A DNA stretch of 35,998 bases from an uncultured Synechococcus sp. (lineage in GTDB: Bacteria; Cyanobacteriota; Cyanobacteriia; Phormidesmidales; Phormidesmidaceae): the NCBI GenBank assembly GCA_937911865.1, contig CALDSK010000291.1, positions 1-35,998 of the forward strand. The letters run 5' to 3'. A model generated the notes under the pieces. That model searched no databases, was not told where the DNA came from, and saw only the letters and a list, made by a program, of their open reading frames with translations. Shown here piece by piece: positions 8,250-16,309 of the stretch. Position numbers and translations under genes: made by a program. Position 1 is the first letter of the stretch, and each line of letters begins with the position of its first letter.

Positions 8250-9575
8250 ATGACCTACGAACCTATTCGAAGCCACGCTGTCGTAATCGGTGGTAGCATC
8301 GCAGGCTTGCTCACCGCTAGAGTGCTCTCAGAGACTTTCCAGACCGTGACGATTGTCGAAAGAGATGCGACCGACAGCCGCGCGGCTGAAAGAAAGGGCG
8401 TACCCCAGTCTCCACAGCCGCATATTTTATTAACCAAAGGCTATCGGATTCTTAAAGGCTTCTTTCCAGATATTGATGCAGACCTGCTGGCTGCTGGCGC
8501 TGTCCCGATCGACTGGGGGCAAGATTTTCACTACTTTGCCTTCGGTGGCTGGAATGCAAACACCACCGAAGAAACAGATCTAAAATCTTTCTCCTGCACC
8601 CGACCGCTTTTGGAAAGTGTGGTTAGAAATCAGGTAGAGCGTATTGACAACATTCAATAGATTGCGCCCTATCGTGTTAAAGCCTTGGTCGGTGGCGCTG
8701 CTGCGGTGACAGGCGTTCAGTGCACTCATAGCCAAAACAAACGTGAGCAAAAAACAATTTCTGCTGACCTAGTAGTCGATGCCAGTGGCCGCTCGACCAA
8801 TGCCGCTGATTGGCTACAGCAAATCGGACACAGCGCCCCTAGTGTAGACGTGGTGAATGCAGGGCTGGGCTATGCGACCGGGCGCTATCAGCTGCCTGAC
8901 GGTTGGCAGGCTGACTGGAAGGTGCTGTTAATTGGTCACGCACCACCACACAACCATCGGCTGGGGTATCTGGCTAAAGTTGAGAATAATGAGTTAATTG
9001 CAACGCTGGGCGGCTATGAGAACCGGTGCCCACCGTTAGAGCAAAAGGCCTTTTTAGCGTTTGCTCAGCAGCTGCCAGAGGCTAGCTTTTACAATGCGAT
9101 CGAGCCTCTCACCCCGGTTTCTCCGCTCAAAGCCTATCGCTCTACCGCGAACAAACTCCGCCGCTACGACACGCTAAAGCAGATGCCTATCGGTTTTATT
9201 GCCATTGGCGACGCGGTTTGCGCCCTCTGCCCTGCCTATGGACAGGGCCTGACTACCAGTGGTCTGTCTGCGCTTGTCTTACAAGACTGGCTGAGTAAAA
9301 ACGAACTTACCGATACGCGGGCCTTCCAGAAAAAGCTGTTCAAAAAAATTAAGCCCTCCTTTGATATGGCAGCCAAATCTGACTCCGGTTTTGTGAATGT
9401 AAAGGGCCGACTGAGCAAAGGTAGATTCGAGCGACTAATGGGTGGCTATATGCAACGGCTAATCACCAAATCGCATACCGACAGCGAACTCAGCCTAGCC
9501 ATAGCCAAGATCTCTCACATGGTGGACTCTCCGATTAAACTATTTCATCCTAAAATGCTGTTGAAGTTGACATAG
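8250..9575 (+). pseudogene. FAD-dependent monooxygenase interrupted by an in-frame TAG
   Basis: A flavoprotein monooxygenase/oxidoreductase of the PHBH-like fold, split into 8250-8657 and 8661-9575 by a single TAG at 8658-8660. The reading frame is otherwise open across both halves, about 440 codons in all, which is normal for the family. The N-terminal half has the dinucleotide-binding GGSIAGLLTARVLSE (about 11-25) and VERD. The C-terminal half has LVVDASGRST, IAIGDAVCALCPAYGQGL (the FAD GD motif) and a helical tail. Read-through would give DNIQ-stop-IAPYRVKALV, a typical join. It lies 24 bp upstream of an epoxide-hydrolase-like gene and upstream of the MAA-like block. It could be a recent pseudogene, a sequence error, or a suppressed stop; TTG 8685 is a weak possible restart. 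Confidence 0.8.
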
Positions 9576-9599
9576 CGTAAGAAAAGAATAAGGAACAAC

Positions 9600-10439
9600 A
9601 TGCAACATCAGTACCTGAGCGCTAACGGCATTCGGCTTCACTACGTTACTGAAGGCGAAGGGCCATTGATGTTGTTCCTTCATGGCTTTCCTGAGTTTTG
9701 GTATTCCTGGCGACATCAGATAGGTGAGTTTTCAAAAAACTATAAAGTCGTTGCCGTTGACCTGAGAGGCTATAACGAGAGCGACAAGCCGACAGCGAAA
9801 GCCGCCTATGCGATGTCTGAGCTGGTGAAAGATGTAGAAGGTGTGATTAAAGCGCTGGGATACGAGGACTGCGTACTGGTTGCTCATGATTGGGGCGGTG
9901 CGATCGCCTGGCAGTTTGCCTATGCCTATCCAAATTTAATAACCAGGCTGATTGTTCTCAACATTCCTCACCCAGCTAAATTTGCCGCTGGCTTGCGAAC
10001 CTTTCGGCAGCTAAAGCGCAGCTGGTACATCGCCTTTTTTCAGCTACCCGCTATTCCAGAACGTATGCTCAAAAAGAACAACTATAAAGCCATTCGTGCG
10101 GTCTTTCGTGACAGTGCCATTAATCCTAACGCCTTCACAGAAAAAGATTTAGATGCCCTAGTAGAAGCTGCGGCTAAGCCAGGCGCTCTTACAGGGATGC
10201 TGAACTACTACCGGAATCTCTCGATTAAAACCCTTAAGCAAAAGACAGAAGGCAAACTGACTGTTCCAACGCTGATGATTTGGGGTGAAGAAGATGCCGC
10301 ACTCGGCAAAGAGCTGTCGGAAGGCACTGAAGACTATGTCGCCGATTTAACCCTTCGCTACATTCCCAACTGTAGCCACTGGGTTCAACAAGAGCAGCCA
10401 GTGCTCGTAAATCAATATATCAGAGAGTTTTTGACCTAG
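9600..10439 (+). CDS. Alpha/beta hydrolase, epoxide hydrolase-like
   Basis: A 279-residue soluble alpha/beta hydrolase. The oxyanion HGFPEFWYSWRHQ (28-40) and the nucleophile elbow HDWGGA with Asp97 are typical of epoxide hydrolases and haloalkane dehalogenases. Asp232 in MIWGEEDAAL and His260 in CSHWVQQEQP complete the triad. Two candidate cap-domain Tyr residues, in SWYIAFFQ (Y143) and NYYRNL (Y203/Y204), favour an epoxide hydrolase. It is 24 bp downstream of the broken FAD monooxygenase on the same strand. A monooxygenase-then-epoxide-hydrolase pair could turn a C=C bond into a diol, but the substrate is unknown and the first partner appears damaged. Confidence 0.88.
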   Translation: MQHQYLSANGIRLHYVTEGEGPLMLFLHGFPEFWYSWRHQIGEFSKNYKVVAVDLRGYNESDKPTAKAAYAMSELVKDVEGVIKALGYEDCVLVAHDWGGAIAWQFAYAYPNLITRLIVLNIPHPAKFAAGLRTFRQLKRSWYIAFFQLPAIPERMLKKNNYKAIRAVFRDSAINPNAFTEKDLDALVEAAAKPGALTGMLNYYRNLSIKTLKQKTEGKLTVPTLMIWGEEDAALGKELSEGTEDYVADLTLRYIPNCSHWVQQEQPVLVNQYIREFLT

Positions 10440-10475
10440 ACTGTGGCGTTTTTCTGGCAATTCTTTAAGAAACTC

Positions 10476-10481
10476 TATAAT
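10476..10481 (+). promoter_or_regulatory. Possible -10 box upstream of the cyclase gene
   Basis: TATAAT matches the sigma-70 -10 consensus exactly. No good -35 box stands 16-18 bp upstream, and it lies about 245 bp before the cyclase start. The rest of the 287-bp spacer (10440-10726) is AT-rich, with no gene or clear hairpin visible. Confidence 0.25.
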
Positions 10482-10726
10482 CTGTAAGTCGACAGTCCGC
10501 CAAAGGCCGTATTGACTTAAAGACGTTATTGTGAAAGCTGCACTATTTCTTTTTTGTACTAGAAGATATTCCTGAAGATAAATCGAACTTATTTGATGAC
10601 CGTGTTAGTGTGAAAAGAGAGATTTAAAAAGTCTCATTTAAGATAAGCTCTTCAAAAAGAGATTAAAGAAAGAGCCAGTACGCCCATCAAACTCTTTGCA
10701 CTACTGTTTCCCTCATTATCTCCCCG

Positions 10727-12583
10727 ATGCCATCAACACCTACGACCGTAGCCATTCAGTCGTTCATTTCGCGGCAGGATGCTCAGTCACTTGTCCAGAA
10801 TTTTGTAGAAAATAGCAGTATAGAAAATAGCGCTGTAGAAAGTAACTCTTCAGAAAACAGCTCCGCAGAAGAAAAGAGCATAGAAGATGCGGTAAAAGCA
10901 GTTGCCGCTACCCCCGTATTCGATCAGCTTATTCTTGCTCTCGTCGAGAGCCCTGCGTTTAGTGAAACGCTAGGAGAAGAATTCTCAAAAGTAAATGCGA
11001 TCGCTGGAATCGCCGCCTGCCGAAGCCTTAGAAGCTGTTTGAACTTCTCGCTAGGACGATTTTTTGGTACCCTGTCCGAACTTATTTCTGCTTTTGATCC
11101 AGACAAAGGTGCTCAATGGTACGCCTTCTCAAATCAGGTACACCAATCTTCTAAATTAAGCAAGCAAAAGTTGTTGAGATACCTCATGCAGGGAGATCGC
11201 AAAGACTTCTATGCAGATCTTTCTAAGCAGCTCGTTCTCGGAAATCCTCACGCCATTTATCCCACCTCTTGCTACCGCGAGAGCGCTGGTTTTGTCGAAA
11301 GTACCGTAGACGATCAGGTCATAGAAGCGGTTGTTCGTTCTAGCACTTTTGCCTCTATTAGGATTGTCGATAACACGTTAGACCCAGAGAACCCGCTTCT
11401 TCGCGATACCTACATCTCTCACGATCGGTGCGTCTGTTTGATTGATGAAAACGTCGAACAGTTCTACGGTGAGAGGCTAGAGCACTATTTTGCCTATCAT
11501 CATATTCAGCTAGAGAAGCGCGTGTACAGAGCGATGGAGGTCGATAAAGGCATCTACACCGTTGAAAAGATGCTAGGAGATTTTAAGCGGCTCGGGGTCT
11601 CGCGCAATGAGCCAATTTTGCTGGTAGGCGGCGGCGTTTTGGCCGATACGGGCGGCTTAGCCTGCGCGCTATATCATCGAAATACGCCCTACGTCATGCT
11701 GTCTACCTCTATCGTCGCGGGCGTAGATGCGGGCCCTTCCCCCCGTACCTGCTGTGACGGCTTTGGCTACAAGAATCTCTTCGGGGCTTACCATCCGCCT
11801 ATTCTCTCTATTACCGATCGCTTTTTCTTTAAGACGCTACGCGAGGGTTGGCTACGTCACGGCATCATTGAAATTATCAAGATGGCGGTTGTAAAAGATA
11901 TAGAGCTGTTTGAAGATTTGGAGGCTGCTGGCCCAAGGCTGATTTCTACACGGTTTGGCACCACGCAAACTCAAGGCGATAATGCGATTGAGCCACTCTC
12001 GCAAAAGATCTTGGGCGGGGCTATTCGCAGCTATGTCGCAGCAGAGTACAACAATCTTTACGAAACGCATCAATGTCGCCCTCACGCCTACGGGCACACC
12101 TGGTCACCAGGCTTTGAGATTGAAGCAGGTTTGCTCCATGGTCATGCGGTAGCGATCGGCATGGGCTTTGGTGCGTATCTTAGCTACCGAATGGATTGGA
12201 TTACCCACGAAGCGTGTCATCGCATTATGCGGCTAATTAGTGATTTTGGGCTTAGCCTATGGCACGACGTACTAGACAATAAGGAGACGCTGTACGCCTC
12301 GCAGCAAAAGATCTTTCAAAAGCGCGGGCAAAACCTGGTAGCGCCTTTACCAAAGGGAAAAATTGGTCAGTGCGGTTACCTCAATTCACTCAGCCGCGCA
12401 GAGCTGTTTCAGGCGATTGATGACTACGAAGCAGTCTGCGCCGACTATCCTAGAGCCGGACGAGGCATAGAGCCGCACTGTAGTGATGTTGGGTTAGAAG
12501 ATCCTTCGACGGTGGGTCAAGCGTTAGCTGATCCAGCCAGCTTTAAGGTGAAAAAGTCTCTTGACGCGGTATCTGCTGTGTAA
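10727..12583 (+). CDS. Divergent sedoheptulose-7-phosphate cyclase-like protein with N-terminal extension (MAA-type cyclase)
   Basis: A 618-residue protein of the 3-dehydroquinate synthase superfamily, sugar-phosphate cyclase branch. Relatives turn sedoheptulose 7-phosphate into desmethyl-4-deoxygadusol or valiolone-type cyclitols. The core spans about 190-590: NAD-binding GGGVLADTGG (301-310), zinc ligands by alignment E382 (HGIIEIIKMA), H457 (YGHTWSP) and H471 (LLHGHAVAIGM), and a C-terminal LPKGKIGQCGYLNSLSRAEL. The substrate loop reads DAGPSPRTCCDGFGYKN (334-350). Arg340 stands where DHQS and DDGS have Lys, and Asp344 where they have Asn, so the reaction may differ. Residues 1-180 are extra: a Ser/Glu/Asn-rich repeat stretch (29-52), then a helical-looking region I do not recognise. 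Neighbouring mysB- and mysC-like genes tie it to mycosporine-type chemistry. Confidence 0.8.
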   Translation: MPSTPTTVAIQSFISRQDAQSLVQNFVENSSIENSAVESNSSENSSAEEKSIEDAVKAVAATPVFDQLILALVESPAFSETLGEEFSKVNAIAGIAACRSLRSCLNFSLGRFFGTLSELISAFDPDKGAQWYAFSNQVHQSSKLSKQKLLRYLMQGDRKDFYADLSKQLVLGNPHAIYPTSCYRESAGFVESTVDDQVIEAVVRSSTFASIRIVDNTLDPENPLLRDTYISHDRCVCLIDENVEQFYGERLEHYFAYHHIQLEKRVYRAMEVDKGIYTVEKMLGDFKRLGVSRNEPILLVGGGVLADTGGLACALYHRNTPYVMLSTSIVAGVDAGPSPRTCCDGFGYKNLFGAYHPPILSITDRFFFKTLREGWLRHGIIEIIKMAVVKDIELFEDLEAAGPRLISTRFGTTQTQGDNAIEPLSQKILGGAIRSYVAAEYNNLYETHQCRPHAYGHTWSPGFEIEAGLLHGHAVAIGMGFGAYLSYRMDWITHEACHRIMRLISDFGLSLWHDVLDNKETLYASQQKIFQKRGQNLVAPLPKGKIGQCGYLNSLSRAELFQAIDDYEAVCADYPRAGRGIEPHCSDVGLEDPSTVGQALADPASFKVKKSLDAVSAV

Positions 12584-12593
12584 TCTATTTCAA

Positions 12594-12633
12594 GCGCTGA
12601 ACAAGATGTCCCAGAAAGCGTCTTGTTCAGCGC
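12594..12633 (+). terminator. 13-bp perfect hairpin after the cyclase gene
   Basis: GCGCTGAACAAGA (12594-12606) pairs exactly with TCTTGTTCAGCGC (12621-12633) around a 14-base loop. It starts 11 bp after the cyclase stop and 115 bp before the O-methyltransferase start. No T-run follows, so it is not a classical intrinsic terminator. It may be an RNA stability or processing element, or a partial terminator within the operon. Confidence 0.5.
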
Positions 12634-12747
12634 CACAGCAAAACATTAGAACGAGACCTAGAAAGGACTGCTTGGAAAAAAACAAGTTAATCTCTAACGT
12701 CTAGAAAAAAGTAAAGACAGACAACACCGTAGGAGACCACCCACAAT

Positions 12748-13698
12748 ATGACCAGTGCAGAAATGGTCAGTGCAGAAGAGAATATTGACGTTCATCAGCC
12801 CAAGAGTCAGCCAGAGGGCCAGACAGAGAGCCAGCCAAAGAGTCAGCCAGGGAGCCAGCAATCGATCGCCTCTAAAACTACATCGCACATAGCGGCTAGG
12901 CCCGTGACGCCGTTAGGCATTCTTGTGCAGCAGCTAGAACAGCTTCAAGCGGCTGTTAAAGATGAATCGGTTTCGCCTCAGTTTGAGGCCTCGTTGGCCC
13001 AAGCAACGCGGCTAGCAGCTGGCCTTGATCCCTATTTAGAAGCCTGTACAACCGGTGAGTCAGCCGCGCTCGCTTTCTTGGCAAAAGAGACTCAAAAAGA
13101 AGACTGGAGCCATCAGTTTGACAGCGGCGAAACGGTAAAAGAGCTGGAGCAGGAAATGCTCTCAGGCCATATCGAAGGGCAGCTGCTCAAGATGCTGGTT
13201 TCTATTAGCGGGGCGAAGCGAGTGCTAGAAATTGGTATGTTTACTGGTTATTCTGCGCTAGCGATCGCAGAAGCACTGCCCACCGACGGTCTCCTTGTCG
13301 CCTGCGAGGTCGATAGCTACGCCGCTCAGTTCGCTACCCGCTGCTTTGAAGCCTCAGAGCACAAGGACAAAATACAGGTGAAAGTCGCCCCGGCGGCAGA
13401 GACACTGCAACAGCTGGTGAAGACAGCAGATCCCTTTGATTTAGTCTTTATTGACGCCGATAAAGGTGGCTACATTAACTACGTCAACATTTTGTTAGAG
13501 TCTCAGCTGCTTTCGCCAAACGGATTTATCTGCGTGGACAATACGCTGATGCAAGGTCAGCCCTATTTAGACGAAGCGCAGTGGACTGACAATGGTCGGG
13601 CGATCGCTCATTTCAACCAGTTCATTGTTGAAGATCCTCGGGTTGAGCAGGTCATGCTTCCTATTCGCGACGGTTTCACCATCATCAAACGCAAATAA
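12748..13698 (+). CDS. mysB: MysB-type O-methyltransferase
   Basis: A 316-residue SAM-dependent O-methyltransferase of the CCoAOMT-like class I family. It resembles cyanobacterial MysB, which methylates desmethyl-4-deoxygadusol to 4-deoxygadusol in mycosporine synthesis. Motifs: EMLSGHIEGQLLKMLV (136-151), SAM-binding EIGMFTGYSALA (161-172), acidic EVD (187-189), metal-site FIDADK (234-239) and VDNTL (263-267), and C-terminal LPIRDGFTIIKRK. Residues 1-50 are a non-conserved Gln/Ser/Pro-rich leader with SQP repeats; homologues start near PVTPLGILVQQLEQL (53 on). It follows the cyclase by 164 bp and precedes the mysC-like ligase by about 15 bp. Given the altered cyclase, the true acceptor may not be the standard one. 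Confidence 0.85.
   Translation: MTSAEMVSAEENIDVHQPKSQPEGQTESQPKSQPGSQQSIASKTTSHIAARPVTPLGILVQQLEQLQAAVKDESVSPQFEASLAQATRLAAGLDPYLEACTTGESAALAFLAKETQKEDWSHQFDSGETVKELEQEMLSGHIEGQLLKMLVSISGAKRVLEIGMFTGYSALAIAEALPTDGLLVACEVDSYAAQFATRCFEASEHKDKIQVKVAPAAETLQQLVKTADPFDLVFIDADKGGYINYVNILLESQLLSPNGFICVDNTLMQGQPYLDEAQWTDNGRAIAHFNQFIVEDPRVEQVMLPIRDGFTIIKRK
12799..12864 (+). repeat. Repeated CAGCC-rich coding segment in the methyltransferase leader
   Basis: Imperfect 12-bp-scale repeats encode PKSQPEGQTESQPKSQPGSQ at the start of the O-methyltransferase. This part lies outside the conserved domain and looks like local expansion of low-complexity DNA. Confidence 0.55.
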
Positions 13699-13713
13699 CA
13701 GGTTACTTACAAT

Positions 13714-13881
13714 ATGTCGTTCGCATCGTCCGACCCACCGAGCGTAGATCCAACGCTCGGGTGGTTTTCGGCAGTCGTCAAAAACATCGGCACGCTGCTG
13801 CTGCTGTTGTTACTACTGCCTTTTAACCTTGGCATGATTATTGCCTCGTCCATCGTCCCCCCCCGGACCCGAGACTCATAA
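13714..13881 (+). other. N-terminal membrane segment of mysC, cut off by an in-frame TAA
   Basis: ATG 13714 opens a 55-codon frame ending at TAA 13879-13881. The product has a single hydrophobic helix, VVKNIGTLLLLLLLLPFNLG (about 21-40), then MIIASSIVPPRTRDS. This resembles the N-terminal transmembrane anchor I know from cyanobacterial MysC. The frame is the same as the large ATP-grasp frame downstream, with 18 sense codons between the TAA and TTG 13936. Together the parts would make about 463 residues, close to the usual MysC length. A run of eight C (13857-13864) lies just upstream, but one indel there would not bypass the stop and keep the downstream frame. Confidence 0.75.
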
Positions 13882-13935
13882 GCCTCGACCGCTAGCCTGT
13901 CCATCGCCTACCTCAACGCTCCTCCAAATAGAATC

Positions 13936-15108
13936 TTGATTACCGTGGCAAAGATGACCAAAGCCCTTCAGCTGGCCCGGTCTTTTCATCGGGATGGGCA
14001 CGAAGTGTACTTGGTTGAAACGCATAAATACTGGCTGGCGGGGCATCGTTATTCTCAGGCCGTCAAAGGATTTTTTACTGTACCTGTCCCTGAAAAAGAT
14101 AGCGATGGCTACTGCCAAAGTCTGCTGAAAATCGTGCAAGATAACAGCATTGATGTCTTCATTCCTGTTTCTAGCCCGATCGCTAGCTACTACGATTCTC
14201 TTGCCAAAAAAACGCTAGCCCCCTACTGCGAATCCATTCATCTAGAGCCAGAAGACACTGAAATTCTCGACGACAAGTACGCTTTTTGTAGCAAGGCTGC
14301 CGCGCTGGGTCTTTCTGCGCCCAAAGTATTTCGCATCACCGATCCTCAGCAAATCTTAGACTTCGATTTTCAAACAGACGGCAGTCAATACATTGTTAAA
14401 AGTATTCCTTACGACTCTGTATTGCGCCTAGACCTAACGCGCTTACCTTTTGCAGGTATGGAAGAATACGTTCGCTCGCTGCCTATTAGTGAGTCTAAGC
14501 CCTGGGTCATGCAAGAATTTATTCGCGGCAAAGAGTACTGCTTTCACGCCACGGTGCGCAAAGGTAAAATCAGGCTCCACTGCTGCTCCGAATCTTCTCC
14601 ATTTCAAATTAACTACCAGCAGGTAGACAATCTTGCTATTTATCAGTGGGTGAAAACCTTTGTTGAATCAATGAACCTCACTGGTCAAGTCTGCTTCGAC
14701 ATGATTCAAACAGAAGACGGCACCGTCTATCCCATTGAGTGCAATCCTCGGCTGCATTCTGCCATCACTATGTTTCACGATCACCCAGGCGTTGCCAGCG
14801 CCTACCTTGACGATGCTGATGCAGACCAACCACCGATCACTCCTTTATCTGGCAGTCCGCCTACCTACTGGACCTATCACGAACTCTGGAGACTGCTCAG
14901 CATTCGTTCATTTTCAGAACTCAAAGCCTGGTGGAAAAAGGTCACCGAAGGCACAGACGCGGTGCTTTCACCTGCAGATCCGCTGCCCTTTTTAATGCTA
15001 CACAACTGGCAGATTCCGCTGCTGCTGTTAGACAACCTGCGCCGCCTAAAAGGATGGGTGAAAATCGACTTTAATATCGGCAAACTTGTCGAACTCGGTG
15101 GCGACTAA
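13936..15108 (+). CDS. mysC: MysC-type ATP-grasp ligase, lacking its N-terminal anchor in this frame
   Basis: A 390-residue ATP-grasp enzyme resembling MysC, which joins glycine to 4-deoxygadusol to give mycosporine-glycine. Segments typical of the family: KMTKALQLARSFH (6-18), VETHKYWLAGHRYSQAV (27-43), PYDSVLRLDLTRLPF with nucleotide Lys155 just before it, WVMQEFIRGKEYC (190-202), metal-binding PIECNPRLHSAITMFHDHPG (266-285) and the C-terminus FNIGKLVELGGD. Only a TTG at 13936, GTG 13945 or ATG 13954 can start it after the in-frame TAA at 13879, and all three lie inside the first strand of the domain. The gene may be non-functional, expressed by a restart, or mis-sequenced. The usual glycine-loop (SGGKMTK in the homologue I know) reads TVAKMTK. 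Confidence 0.85.
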   Translation: MITVAKMTKALQLARSFHRDGHEVYLVETHKYWLAGHRYSQAVKGFFTVPVPEKDSDGYCQSLLKIVQDNSIDVFIPVSSPIASYYDSLAKKTLAPYCESIHLEPEDTEILDDKYAFCSKAAALGLSAPKVFRITDPQQILDFDFQTDGSQYIVKSIPYDSVLRLDLTRLPFAGMEEYVRSLPISESKPWVMQEFIRGKEYCFHATVRKGKIRLHCCSESSPFQINYQQVDNLAIYQWVKTFVESMNLTGQVCFDMIQTEDGTVYPIECNPRLHSAITMFHDHPGVASAYLDDADADQPPITPLSGSPPTYWTYHELWRLLSIRSFSELKAWWKKVTEGTDAVLSPADPLPFLMLHNWQIPLLLLDNLRRLKGWVKIDFNIGKLVELGGD

Positions 15109-15169
15109 CCCCAAGCTTACACGCGGCGTTAAGCACAGTCTCATTGCTCCATCCACCAATTAAAACGTA

Positions 15170-16222
15170 ATGACTACTGCAACCCAAAATCCAAACACTG
15201 AAGCGAAGCAAAGAGTTTTTGACCTGATGCTGACCTTCGTCAAAAGTCAGTGCCTCTATGTATCTACTCGTCTCGGCATCTTTAATTTGTTAGACGATCA
15301 GGGGCAACAGTCTGTAGCAGCACTGGCACAGCAAACTAAAACAGATCCTGAACGACTGTATTTTATTCTCAGAGCACTCGCACATGTCGATGTTTTAGAA
15401 GAAAAGCCCAACAGAGTATTTGCACCAACCGAGACTTCGCAGCTACTGGTTACTAACAAATCCCCTTCTGCTGGTCATCTGGCTATGCATCTGATTGAAC
15501 CCGCGCAGTGGGACGCTTGGAAAGTACTGCCCGAAGCTTTAGAAAAAGGTGTTGTTCCTTTTGAGCTGGCTAATAATCAGGGCGTTTATCCCTATTGCTA
15601 TGAAAATGAATGGAGTAAAGAGACTTTTATTAAAGCCATGAGCTTTCTGACGGGCTCTCAGGTAGAGGGCTTGCTAGAGGCTTACGACTTTGGTCAGTAC
15701 GATACGGTTATGGATGTGGGCGGTGGTCAGGGGGGGCTAATTGCGAGCATTGTGCAGCGATATGGCTGCAAAGGAATTCTGTTCGATCTACCTGATGTCG
15801 CCAGTACAGCAAAGCAATACATTAAAAGTCAAGGCGTCGAACCAGCGCGGATAGAGATAAAAACAGGCGATGTTTTTGAAGCTGTGCCTAAAGGCGCTGA
15901 CGCCATCGTTATGAAGCACTTTATCTCTGCGTGGAGCGATGACGATGCTATGAAGATATTGGCTAATTGTAAGGCGGCGCTGCCTGAAGAAGGCCGGTTA
16001 ATTCTGTTGCAGTCTTTTGTGCCTGATATCGATGAACCCAAGACCGAGGCAGATGGCATTATGCCCGGTATCTTTGCGGTACAGATTAATGTGGCAACCC
16101 CCGGCGGTGGCTGGCGCACGAAAGGTCAGTTTCAAGCCTTGTTTGAGCAAAGTGGCTTTCAGCTAAAGCGCGTTATCAAAACCAACAACAGCCTGTCGGG
16201 TATGGAGTTTAGTTTGGCGTAG
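15170..16222 (+). CDS. O-methyltransferase family 2 protein with altered catalytic site
   Basis: A 350-residue protein with an N-terminal winged-helix dimerisation domain (about 15-95) and a C-terminal SAM-methyltransferase domain, as in acetylserotonin/hydroxyneurosporene O-methyltransferases. SAM motif DVGGGQGGLI (182-191), FDLPDV (205-210) and TGDVFEAVP are intact. The usual catalytic LHDW motif reads KHFISAWSDDDA (249-260), so Ser253 stands where the general-base His is expected. Family members without this His can do other SAM-dependent or SAM-assisted reactions. It lies 61 bp after the mysC-like gene on the same strand and is likely part of the same block. It could methylate or otherwise tailor the cyclitol product, but this is inferred. 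Confidence 0.82.
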   Translation: MTTATQNPNTEAKQRVFDLMLTFVKSQCLYVSTRLGIFNLLDDQGQQSVAALAQQTKTDPERLYFILRALAHVDVLEEKPNRVFAPTETSQLLVTNKSPSAGHLAMHLIEPAQWDAWKVLPEALEKGVVPFELANNQGVYPYCYENEWSKETFIKAMSFLTGSQVEGLLEAYDFGQYDTVMDVGGGQGGLIASIVQRYGCKGILFDLPDVASTAKQYIKSQGVEPARIEIKTGDVFEAVPKGADAIVMKHFISAWSDDDAMKILANCKAALPEEGRLILLQSFVPDIDEPKTEADGIMPGIFAVQINVATPGGGWRTKGQFQALFEQSGFQLKRVIKTNNSLSGMEFSLA

Positions 16223-16309
16223 CCTAATAGCGGCAGCGCTTGGACCGATGTCTATCTGTCTGTGTGGTGATGAAAGGGACATATGGCTCAGCCATCATAG
16301 AGCCATCAA

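Noticed and set aside
10727..12583. Naming the cyclase as DDGS (mysA) or EEVS
   Set aside because: The substrate loop does not match the Lys/Asn pattern I associate with either group, and I cannot run an alignment. Only the superfamily is claimed.
13857..13864. Run of eight C as the cause of the mysC break
   Set aside because: The reading frame is the same before and after the break, so one indel here would move the downstream part out of frame; a second compensating indel would be needed. Kept only as a possible sequencing weak spot.
13707..14139. Minus-strand frames across the mysB-mysC junction
   Set aside because: They mirror the coding frame of mysC, have no recognisable domain and oppose a well-supported gene.
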